In this document: positions 11,290 to 20,745 of the stretch, in pieces
Position numbering within the stretch: position 1 is the stretch's first letter
Layout: each line of letters begins with the position of its first letter
NCBI GenBank assembly: GCA_037043235.1
Contig: JAWRVZ010000323.1
Location: 310,001-374,000 of the forward strand
Origin: Rhodeus uyekii
Taxonomy: Eukaryota > Chordata > Actinopteri > Cypriniformes > Acheilognathidae
DNA: 64,000 nucleotides
Direction of reading: 5' to 3'
Program-made: the position numbers and the translations under genes
The notes under the pieces: model-generated
The model's input: only the letters and a program-made list of their open reading frames with translations
Database searches by the model: none
What the model was told of the DNA's origin: nothing

Positions 11290-14200
11290 TTTCTATCACC
11301 AAAGTCTGTCAAAAATTCGACATAAAAGTAGACTAACTAGGTAAAGAAATAACAAAGGGACTTTTTTCTAATTGTGATTGGCTCTCCAGGTGGATCTTCA
11401 AAAATATGCTTTACTCTCTTCTTGGGGCCTTCGGTCACTCTGTTTCTCTCTCCATGGCGACCTTACCTTCAGAGCAACCTCGTATAAACTTCCCAAGAAT
11501 CTAGCAAAGGATTCCTCAAGGAACATACCAGCATCAGATCGAAGAACACCCTGAACGCACACATTGTTGACAAGAGAAAACCAATGCAATTATCAATCTC
11601 TAAATGGGTTTAAAGCTAATATGCCCCTACTAAGGTATTTTCCATGTTGGCTCTCAAAAGGGGTTAACTGTCTGTAAGTTGCCAATCTGTTTCTCTCTCT
11701 CTCTCTCTAATACTCTATATTTGTCACTGTAATGCTCATGAATAAGTCACTTTAACGTTTGATTTTTGCTACATGCTTTTGCACTTTATAGCATGATAAA
11801 ACAGAAATATTCTTCTGTGTGGCCACAAAAATAATCTTTCTAAAAGTTAATATAGATCGCACAGCCTCATTTGGTACACAGATGGCCGCTTCTTTTAACT
11901 TAATCCTAAAACTAAGACAAATTCTGCAAGCCAAATCAAACTATGTGTATTCATAACTTCTTATAATCAGGTGTGAGTAATTTTCGATATTCATATTTCC
12001 CTTTATGGTTGATTTATGTCTGCATTTGATCATAACATGTTGTGTTTAAACGGGCGCAAAATCCCACCCCATTTCTGACTCTAATCTTCGTGCCAAAGCA
12101 AACTTCAACCCGTCCATTACTTCTACATTACATTACAAATCAACATCCATAACTTGCTACATGACTGGAAACTCCTTTCAGAGAAGGGAATCCCCACAAA
12201 CTAAAATCAAACTAAAAGTATAAGCCTCCAGATGTAACTGATGTAATAACAACACTGACATGCAAAGCTGAACTATATTATAAAGTTTCATAACCCTGTG
12301 AAACAAAGAAATGTGGATTAAATCAATGACTGATGGTTCGTTCAGGTTGGGGTCTAACTGCTTACATTGCTAGAAACTTGGGATTTCATTCACTCTTCAA
12401 AGTAATTCTGTTTCTTTCCTTCTTCAAATAACTTATTTAACATGGTGTCATGTAGACTTGGCATAATACTTTATAAATATATATATATTTTTTAAAAACA
12501 AAGCTGAAAGAAAACAAAAGGTCTTTGTGGCAGAAATATGTATTGCATCAACATGTCCAACATTCCTCTGCAGTGCCCAGGGCTATATTCCCAATTTTCT
12601 CCCAGCAACCCAGGTCTCCATGGAAACAAGCCAAAAAGTTTCAACCCTTATTGTAATCCATATACCTTCCCCAAGATCCTCAGAGCAAAGCAGCCTTGAT
12701 TCCCTATTCACTGCTGCAGGTTGCATTACACGTTTTTGTCTTCTGGCCTGGAGCACCCCAGTGGGCCAAACTGAGACTACCTGACCTGAGAGAGCAGAAC
12801 CTTAGCTGGCCCTCAGGGCAGTGGAAAATGGGCCAACTAGGGACCCTCCTCAGGGGTTTAACAAGCCTCTATGGGCCTGGTGCACCTGAATCCGTTGACT
12901 GGAGCTCTAAGGGTTTTCTGATAACAAGTTCATTACCAACAGTTGTGATTAGACAGCTGAAAGTTCTCATTTGAAAAGGTTGTGAATGCAATGTAAAAAA
13001 TGTTTGTTAAACTACCAAAAGCAGGTGCCAGTGTTTTTTATATTCTCAAAGTACAATGACTGGTTAAGAATCAGAGACTAAAGTAAATCAAACATAGCAG
13101 TCATTTTTCTGTTGTAAATTTTCCAATGAAGTAAAAAAAAATCCTTTCTGCAGACAGAAAGGAAATTCAACTGAAGATGTGATGAGAAAGTGTCATCACT
13201 CTTGCTTATTTGTAATTGACAAAAGGCGCAATGTTAAAATTGTCCCTGACTTCACATAAATTACACTTTTAAGCATGAAATATTATGAGCAGTGTTTAAG
13301 AAAGAGACAGCTTTTTGTTTTTATTTATAAACTCAAATACAATATTTATAGATATATTAGAACAAACCTTCACAAAGTGTAAAATTTCACCAGGCTAGTG
13401 TGTTCCTAGACTATTTATAATCTATTCTAGAGGATAAGCAAAATGGAAAATATGTACAAAGGTTCAGTTATACATGCATGTTTTTTCTTTCGTATGGACT
13501 AAATATTCACACAGAGATAATACATTCAGAAAGCAACATTGTGGGGACAAGTCAATCGCCTACAATCAAAACAACCATAGTAAATATGGTAATCATTTAA
13601 TAAAATCTAAAAATGCAAAAATGTTTTTATGAGGTTTAGATTTAAATGTAAGTGTTATTTTTGTTAGCTAGAAAAGAAGACAAAGGGACAAATGAAGCAG
13701 AAGAGTTCTGAGCATGATAAAAACAAAGTGTGTGTGTGTATATTCTTCGATAAATATGCCTGATGATTTAAGGCAGCTGGACTTCCACAATCAGTTGATG
13801 GTTCAATCATCAAGGCCCCTCACAGACACATGCAAAATCACTGTTCTGCCTACACTGACTGCTGTTAAAATGCATTATGTTGACTAACATGATGGTATGG
13901 GGTGAAAACTTACTGAGCTCAATCAGGGACAATCAGAAATTTTGATAAACAAATTTTGCAATTCGCTTGACATGCTGTTGTGATCAAGTGCAAAACTTCC
14001 AGAAAGTTTTTGATTAGAGTTCTATGCCAACGTAATGTCTACATGACACTATAAATTAAATTAGAAAGAACGTCACAGAACTACTGCTCAACAATAAAAA
14101 GCGAAATAGACAGATATGTACTTTTTACAATCGCATCAAGACACATTTCTCAATACTTTTGTCACTTTTTCAAAACTCTACACACTGTGATCACAGCATC

Positions 14201-15040
14201 AGTCTATGTGGGCTAATCTGAAGTTTATTTAACATTTCATTAGCACACTGCATCTTTCAAATTACATGAATACCTTTCTCACTTAGACACAACCACAGCA
14301 TAAACTATATATACCTCTAGGGCAATTTGCAGATGTTTAAACACTCTGTTCAAAACTATTAAAATTAAGTTTAAATAACATTGTACAAAAACAAATAAGA
14401 CAGCAAGCTTCTACGTTTCTACAATAATATCACATTGAAATATATTCTGAATCTAAAAAAATGAGTGCTATTACAGTAAAAAAAGTTTTTATTAAACTGA
14501 ACACCTACACAGACTTTAATCTTTCAAAATCATTACCATTATACACAAAATAGGAAAACTCAGAAATAATTTTGCAGGCTAATGTAAATATCTGCTATGT
14601 AACATATATTGCAGTGAATTCTAAACAGCAGAGAGTGTCATTCTTGTTTTGTAAAGACATTTTACAAAAGCAAACAGTGTGTAATTCTTTGTTTGTGTTT
14701 GTTTTTTTAGGTCATTGTTTTATTTGTGACAGTGTGTCTGTTGGTTGACAACCTTTGCTAGTGTTATAGATGAACGAGTTGATTTGAGAAGTGTTTTGGT
14801 AGTTTTCGTGCATTTTGAATATGAAATTTACTGCTGTGCCAAATTGAAAGTTAGTAAGGAGAACTGTAGTTTTGAAAAAGAAGGCGTTTGAAAAAGTGCT
14901 GTGACTGAAAACCCCAAAATATTGCTTACAGACAACTGGCCCACTCACACTCAACCCCGGAAGACCGTGCTGGTGAACTAGCTTGACCAGCTATGTTTTG
15001 CTTATAAGCAATCAGTGTCATTAAAAAAAGTAGATTGAAT
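11290..15040. other. AT-rich spacer
   Basis: No gene or repeat family is recognised. A somewhat GC-richer part at 12530-12960 holds two overlapping short frames without recognisable domains; it could be unique conserved sequence but I cannot support a gene. The rest is AT-rich. Confidence 0.5.
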
Positions 15041-15046
15041 AAGACA

Positions 15047-15100
15047 CATACTGTATATATATACATATATATATATACATACATATATATATATATATGT
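15047..15100. repeat. (TA)n/(CATA)n microsatellite
   Basis: Imperfect TATATACATA repeats lie just before DIRS element A. Confidence 0.9.
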
Positions 15101-15136
15101 TAACGAAGAGTTTCATGGTTGACTGCCATTGTGGAA

Positions 15137-15350
15137 AACGTCTCGGGATACGTATGTAACCCTGGTTCCCTGAAGGGGAACGAGACGCTGCGTCAGAAAA
15201 ACGCTAGGGGAAACCCTTGACGTCAGTCACGTGAAGATGTGTACAACCAATGAGAGAATTACGCGTGTGAATGCGAGTCACGGGTCAGTGACGTCATGAA
15301 CAGAGCATAAAAGTGCACCGGAACCCGGAAGTGACAGCAAAAGAGTGTCT
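15137..15350. repeat. DIRS A 3' terminal inverted repeat
   Basis: This is the 3' terminal repeat relative to the minus-strand genes. It pairs with 20070-20245 and extends outward by a unique edge of about 30-40 bp (AACGTCTCGGGATACGTATG) that is complementary to the first half of the ICR. That split-repeat arrangement is the DIRS hallmark. Confidence 0.9.
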
Positions 15351-15386
15351 GAAGCGGGCCCGGAGGCGCAAGGAGCTGAGGCAGGA

Positions 15387-15490
15387 GACGCAGCGTCTCG
15401 TTCCCCTTCAGGGAACCAGGGTTACATACGTAACCCGAGACGTTCCCTTTCATGGGAACTCGAGCTGCGTCAGAAAAACGCTAGGGGAAC
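15387..15490. repeat. DIRS A internal complementary region
   Basis: The first half (15387-15444) is the reverse complement of the left element edge (15137-15190). The second half (15442-15490) is the reverse complement of the right edge (20198-20245). The two halves meet at the GTT at 15442-15444. In the DIRS replication model this region templates the joining of the two ends into a circle, and GTT is the crossover trinucleotide used by the recombinase. Apart from single-base differences (for example GTAACCC against GTATCCC) the halves agree with the ends. Confidence 0.92.
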
Positions 15491-15539
15491 GTTATACCAA
15501 CGTCACCTCAGCGACGCCGGCCTACGGATGTGTCTCAGC

Positions 15540-16640
15540 TCACTGAGAGAGCACCCTCGTTCCCGGAGCGGAATCGAGATCCAATTGATATAACCTCATA
15601 AATGTGTGCGGTGAGGACCAGCCAGCCGCAGCACAAACATCAGCAAGGGAAACTCCTGAGAGAAACGCCTTGGAGGCCGCCACGCTCCTAGTAGAGTGGG
15701 CCCGGACCCTCAGGGGAGAGGTCTGTCCAGCCGACTCATAAGCCAGACAGATAGCCTCAACTATCCATCGGCTTAAGGTTTGCTTAGAAGCTGGAGCCCC
15801 CTTAGGAGCCCCAAAGCAAACGAACAGTTGGTTTGACTTACGCCAGTTGGCAGTCCTAAGGATGTAAGCGTCCAGTACTCGTACTGGACATACCTTGTTC
15901 CTAAGCTCCTGCTCATGATCGTCGAAGGGGGGAGGACAGAAGGCCTGTAGCATGATAGACCGAGCCACATTCGTTAGAACCTTGGGGACATAGCCTGGCC
16001 TCGGGTAGAGAAAGACCTTAGTCATACCAGGCGCGAACTCGAGGCAAGAAGGAACCACCGAGAGAGCTTGAAGATCCCCAACCCTCTTAAGCGAGGTGAT
16101 AGCCAGCAAAAGAAGGGTCTTTATGGAGAGGAGTCTTTATGGAGTCTTTATGGAGAAGGGTCTTTATGGAGGAAGCTCCTCTAATGGTTCAAAGGGTGCC
16201 TGGGACAGGCCTTGGAGTACCAAAGACAAGTCCCAGGCAGGAATCCTGGTCTGTGCCACAGGTCTCAGCCTTAGAGTGCCACGAAGGAAACGAGAGACTA
16301 GGGGGTCCCTGCCCAAGGACACCCCACCCAGAGGCATATGGCAAGCCGCTATGGCAGCCACATAAACCTTCAAGGTAGAGTGGGACAACCCTGCCGCAAA
16401 CTTTTCCTGCAGGAACTCCAGCACTTTGCCAATGGGACAGGCTACTGGGTTCAACTGCCTTTCGCTACACCAAGCAGAGAAGAGTTTCCACTTTAGAGCG
16501 TAGAGTTTCCTCGTGGAGGGAGCTCTGGACTGAAGGATGGTCTGTACAACCTCGGCTGTGAGACCAGATTCGAAGAACTGGGTCCCCTCAGGGGCCAGAC
16601 CTTCAGCTTCAGAAGTTCTGGGCGGGGGTGAAAGACACAA
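15540..16640 (-). pseudogene. DIRS A tyrosine recombinase, interrupted
   Basis: This would cut and rejoin the DNA circle during integration. The catalytic half is a 189-residue open frame (16109-15540). Numbered from its first residue, it has R9 in TSLKRVGDL (box I), H138 and R141 in RAHSTRS (HxxR) and Y174 in FMRLYQLDL, so the full R-H-R-Y set is visible. The N-terminal DNA-binding half lies upstream in the same frame (about 16640-16170, with APSTRKLYALKWKLFSAWC and HSTLKVYVAAIAA). The two halves are separated by TAA codons at 16164-16166 and 16137-16139, created by tandem copies of TCTTTATGGAG. The N-terminus overlaps the end of ORF2 in another frame. Confidence 0.88.
16118..16171. repeat. 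Four-copy 11-bp tandem slippage repeat inside the recombinase gene
   Basis: TCTTTATGGAG occurs at 16118-16128, 16134-16144, 16145-16155 and 16161-16171. On the minus strand the copy nearest the catalytic half reads as SIKTLLLLAITSLK; the others put TAA in frame. The unit was probably single in the parent element. Confidence 0.9.
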
Positions 16641-18556
16641 CCCTCCGCCTGGGACAGAAGGTCCCTCCTGACCGGAATCTCCCAGGGGACTCCGTCTAGG
16701 AGGGATATCAGGTCCGAGAACCAGATCCTGCTGGGCCAAAAGGGGGGCACCAGCGTGAGACGGACCCCGTCCCGACGAACTTTGGCCAGAACTCCCGGGA
16801 GCAGAACGATCGGGGGAAAAGCGTACAAGTGTAGCCTCGGCCACACATGCATCATGGCATCCTGCCCCAGGGGCGCTGGGTGCGTTAAGGAGAACCACAG
16901 AGGGCAATGAGTATTTTCGACTGAGGCAAACAGGTCTACCTGTGCCTTCCCGAATCTCCTCCAAATCTGCTTCATCACCTCGGGGTGGAGCCGCCACTCC
17001 CTGGACCTCAGCCCCTGCCTCGACAGGAAGTCTGCTCCTATGTTCTGGACTCCAGGGATGTGAGCTGCCCTGAGGGAGAGCAACTTGCCCTGGGCCCAGA
17101 GAAGAACCTGTCTCACCAATTTGTACATTGGACGAGAATGAAGACCTCCCTGGTGATTGATGTAAGCCACCACTGTCATGCTGTCTGTGACACAGTGACA
17201 TGATGCCCAATTAGGTCCGGAAGGAAAGCAAGTAGTGCTCTGCTGACTGCCAGTAATTCCAGCAGATTTATGTGCCAGGACTGGTGCCGCGAGCTCCACA
17301 GCCCTTGTGAGGAGCGGTCCCTCAGAACCGCCCCCCAACCTGTGAGGGAGGCATCCTTTGACAGAGTCACTCGTCGGGACGGAGCCCCCAACACAGGGCC
17401 TTGTGACAGGAACCAGATATTCTTCCACAGGGTCAAGGTGCGTAGGCATCGCCTCGTGACCTTGATTGTGCGAAGCGGGTTGCCCCTTGGGGAAAATCCT
17501 CTGGTCCTGAGCCACCACTGCAGAGGTCTCATGTGCAGCAGGCCGAGCGGAATAATGCTGGACGCCGCTGCCATGTGCCCCAACACTCTCTGAAAGTGTT
17601 TGACAGTGAGTAGCTGGCCTAATTTTATGCCCTCGACAATTGAACGAATGGAATGAATGCGCCCGGGGGATAGCAGAGCAGACATTGTTTCCGAGTCCCA
17701 AATGACTCCCAAGAAGGTTGTTCTCTGAGCAGGAGAAAGCACACTCTTCTTGGTGTTCAACCTTAACCCCAGCTCCTTCATGTGAGCAAGCACGACATCT
17801 CGATGACGTGCTGCTAACTGGGACGACTGGGCTATTACTAGCCAATCGTTGATATAATTGAGGACACGGATGCCCTGTGACCGCAGCGGAGCAAGTGCAG
17901 CGTCCACGACCTTCATGAACGTGCGGGGCGAGAGCGATAGGCTGAACAGAAGTACACGATACTGGTACGCCTTCCCCCCGAAGGCGAACCGTAGGAACTT
18001 CCGGTGCTGAGGAAGGATGGAGATGTGGAAGTATGCGTCTTTTAGGTCGATTGTGACGAACCAGTCCTCGGACCTGATATGTGTCACAATCTATGAAGTA
18101 CCGGCTGTAGAAACCGGACTGTCTGTCTGTGAGGGGCACATACTCGATGGCCCCTTTCTCCAGCAGAGAGTCTACTTCCTGTTCCATAATCAGAGCCTGC
18201 TGGGGCCCTACCGCGGACAATAGGATCCCCATAAAACGGGGGGGTGAAACCCCGAATTGAATTTTGTACCCGGACGTTACTATGCGCAGGACCCATTGAG
18301 AGATGCCCGGCAGACGCAACCCTGCGGTCTGGAACTCTACTAAGGGAATCAGTATCTCGAGACTGATCTCTGATACGAGCAGAGACACCACAGGGCCGGG
18401 GTTTCCGGACACCGTACTGGTGGAATGCTCTAGGACCCTCCTTAGAGGGGGCAGTACCTCCGAGACGGGCTCCCTCGGGAACCGGACACGGAGATAACCG
18501 CCTTGGTGCGGCTTGCCTCTGGCGTCAGGAACGCTTAGTGGCAGCCTTCTTGGCAT
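16493..18556 (-). pseudogene. DIRS A ORF2: RT, RNase H and Dam-like methyltransferase, frameshifted
   Basis: The start ATG at 18556 overlaps the Gag tail by about 30 bases. Residues 1 to about 150 match element F (MEQEVDSLLEKGAIEY, SGFYSRYFI). A 98-bp deletion after SRYFI then removes the conserved segment beginning VPKKDGG. The RT core continues in another frame at 18087-17176 (EDWFVTIDLKDAYFHIS, then NYINDWL in place of YIDDW, then RNase H with SKDASLTGWGAVL). A one-base loss near 17196 returns to the first frame, giving TDSMTVVAY and IPGVQNIGADFLSRQG. The C-terminus (VDLFASVENTHCPLWFSL, LVPPFWPSRIWFSDL) is the post-RNase H region known in DIRS elements as Dam-methyltransferase-like. The apparent 687-residue frame is therefore not a real protein. 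Confidence 0.88.
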
Positions 18557-20066
18557 TTAAGATGTTCCTCAGATCCATCTTTTTACCAGAAGGCTGGGCC
18601 CGAGAGTGTTGTCCCGACCTCCCCTTATTGGGGGGAGGTAAACGAGATGCAACACTCTCCTTCTGTGAGGCCCTGTATGAGGATTTATGAGCCCGTGTTT
18701 GGCTGTCGGGCTTACGTGAAGGGTGGCGGGGAAGGACTTTGCTGAACGCCACCTACTGTCGTGCAGCCTCCTGAAACTTGTCGACAACGCTTTTTACGGC
18801 GTCGCCGAACAAGCCCGAAGGGGACAGGGGGGCGTTCAACAAAACAAACTTATCCTTGTCCTTTATGGCTGAAAGATTGAGCCATAAATGCCTCTCCGTA
18901 GCCACCAGAGCTGCCATGGAGTGGCTGACAGAGAAGGCCGTTTCCCTAGTGGCTCGGAGAGACAAATCCATGGCCCGGCGCAGCTCTGCCACTGCCTCCG
19001 GGCCAATACCGCCACCCTGATCGAGGTCGCCCAGCAAATCTGCTTGGTAGGCCTGCAGCAGTGCTGTAGTGTGTAGACACGCCGCAGCCTGACTAGAGGC
19101 AGAATATGCTTTCCCCACCAATGATGATGTGACCCGCAATGGTTTGGTGGGGAGCGCCGGGGCTTTGAGAGTGGATGCCGACTGGGGCACAAGGTATCCC
19201 GCAAGAGCCTCGTCAACCTTCGGCATCCCTCCATAACCATAAGGTTGAGCTCCGGTGAGTGTAGCATACATCGCACTGGACGACGTATGCACCCTATCGA
19301 AAGCTGGCCTTTTCCAAGACCTCGATACCTCAGTATGGAGATCCTGGAAGAAAGGCATTGCCCGGCGCTGGGGAGCGGCGCGAGCTGGTAGGTAACGCTC
19401 ATCCAACTTACTTTTTCTGGGACGGGTGTTCCTGGTCTCCGCCGGCCAATCGATTTCCAGACGAGAGACTGCTCGCGTCACGACCTCGATCAATTCCTCA
19501 TACACCGGTGAAGAGGGTGGCGAAGCCTCCTCAACCGGATCGATGCTAATCACTTCCTCATCCTCAGAGCAGGATAATGATAGCACCGAAGTCCCAGTAG
19601 GATCGGAAGAAACCACGCCTGAAGCGCGTGCTTCCAAATCCCGCCTGGAACTGGGATCAACACAGCCAGGCTGCGAGACGGGCTCACCTGGCTCGCAACC
19701 TTCCATGAGGTCCATTTGCGATCCCCAAGATTGAGAACGCCGCCGAGCCTCAGCCGCAGCGGGTCCAGAACCTTGACAAACGCGAGTCTGGTTAGTATCC
19801 GCAAATACCGCCAGACGAGAGCGGAGAGTACGCAATGAGAACCTCTCGCAGTTCTCACAATCAGCGCCCTCAAGCGCTGACCGAGCGTGCTCCACTCCCA
19901 AACAGACAACGCACTGCCTGTGTGTATCCTTATCCATAAAGAAACGGGTACAAGGAAAAACACACGGGGTAAATGCCTGTTCCGCCATAATACAAACACA
20001 CATAATCCAAAGGTGGTTTGAAAACTCGCAAGCACAAACTCTCTGACACACGCACGCTGAAGACAC
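18525..20066 (-). pseudogene. DIRS A Gag-like ORF1 with an in-frame amber codon
   Basis: This is the structural ORF1 of DIRS elements. The frame runs from 20066 to a TAG at 18753-18755. The same frame reopens at once and continues to 18525 with AFSKVLPRHPSRKP and a basic tail ending ILNAKKAATKRS. Full length from the preferred start (MAEQAF at 19988, just outside the terminal repeat) would be about 487 residues. An early cysteine cluster (CVVCLGVEHA, CENCERF) is followed by an acidic serine-rich stretch (LSCSEDEEVISID, PPSSPVYEELIEVV) and an alpha-helical, alanine-rich C-terminal part. No CCHC zinc knuckle is seen. Element E retains a recognisable homologue of the N-terminal part. Confidence 0.8.
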
Positions 20067-20069
20067 TCA

Positions 20070-20245
20070 AAGCTGTCACTTCCGGGTTCCGGTGCGCTTT
20101 TATGCTCTGTTCATGACGTCACTGACCCGCGACTCGCATTCACACGCGTAATTCTCTCATTGGTTAAACACATCTTCACGTGACTGACGTCAAGGGTTTC
20201 CCCTAGCGTTTTTCTGACGCAGCTCGAGTTCCCATGAAAGGGAAC
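20070..20245. repeat. DIRS A 5' terminal inverted repeat
   Basis: Reading outward from Gag it contains the likely start region (GCTTTTATGCTCTG gives a TATA-like AGCATAAAAG on the sense strand) and CACGTGA/TGACGTCA words. The outer edge CGAGTTCCCATGAAAGGGAAC pairs with the second half of the ICR. The CRE-like TGACGTCA and E-box-like CACGTG words recur in every DIRS copy in this window and may be promoter elements. Confidence 0.85.
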
Positions 20246-20329
20246 ATTTCATTATTTTAAGTTCACAAAAACTTTCTTTTAGAGAAATCGGTTGAAATAC
20301 CAGGACAATAAAAGCGGTCATAACAGGCA

Positions 20330-20745
20330 GAGGATCAAGGCAGGCAGCAAACAGCAATAGTCAAGTCAAAGTCCAAGTCAGCTTTATTGTCAATTCTGCC
20401 ATACATACAGTACATACATACACAGAATTGAAATTCTATAACTCTCAGACCCAAGGTGCCTACAGGTAACAACAACAAATTTAACAGTGACAACAACAGA
20501 AAAAAGATAACAAAAAATTAACAGTGACAACAGTATAAGAAAGATAAAAAAAGATGGATAAAGTGAATTGTGGAGGTAAAGTGACGATGGCAACTAGTGC
20601 AAACAATTGTAATAGTGCAAATGCAGTAAAGTCAGTGCAGATAAGATTAAAGATACAACATAAATGAGGTAGATGAAAAGAAGTGGTCCAGGTAAACACA
20701 AGTGGTAGGCAGGAAGCAAAGAGTCGTACACGGTAATCCAAGACA
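20330..20745. repeat. Dispersed fish repeat
   Basis: The segment AAGTCAGCTTTATTGTCAAT, followed by TCTGCC, a run of ACATACA words and AGAATTGAAATT, is a motif I recognise from many fish loci as a high-copy interspersed repeat. It is followed by decayed AACAACA/GTGCAAA sequence typical of its interior. I do not know its class with confidence. Confidence 0.5.

Larger units (their letters stand above)
15137..20245 (-). mobile_element. DIRS-like tyrosine-recombinase retrotransposon (element A)
   Basis: This 5.1-kb element is read on the minus strand. Its ends are inverted repeats: 15170-15345 and 20070-20220 match as reverse complements through the shared words AACGCTAGGGGAAACCCTTG, CACGTGAAGATGTG and ACCGGAACCCGGAAGTGACA. 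The trinucleotide AAC/GTT marks both ends and no target duplication is seen, as known for DIRS elements that integrate by tyrosine recombinase. In order, minus strand 5' to 3', it carries Gag, RT/RNase H, a Dam-like methyltransferase region and the recombinase, then the ICR. All three coding units are damaged, so this copy is non-autonomous. Confidence 0.93.

Noticed and set aside
12527..12974. Two overlapping frames as a small host gene or exon
   Set aside because: They have no recognisable domain, no convincing splice sites and different frames over the same bases.
16493..18556. An intact 687-residue protein
   Set aside because: Comparison with element F shows its middle third is read out of frame between two indels.
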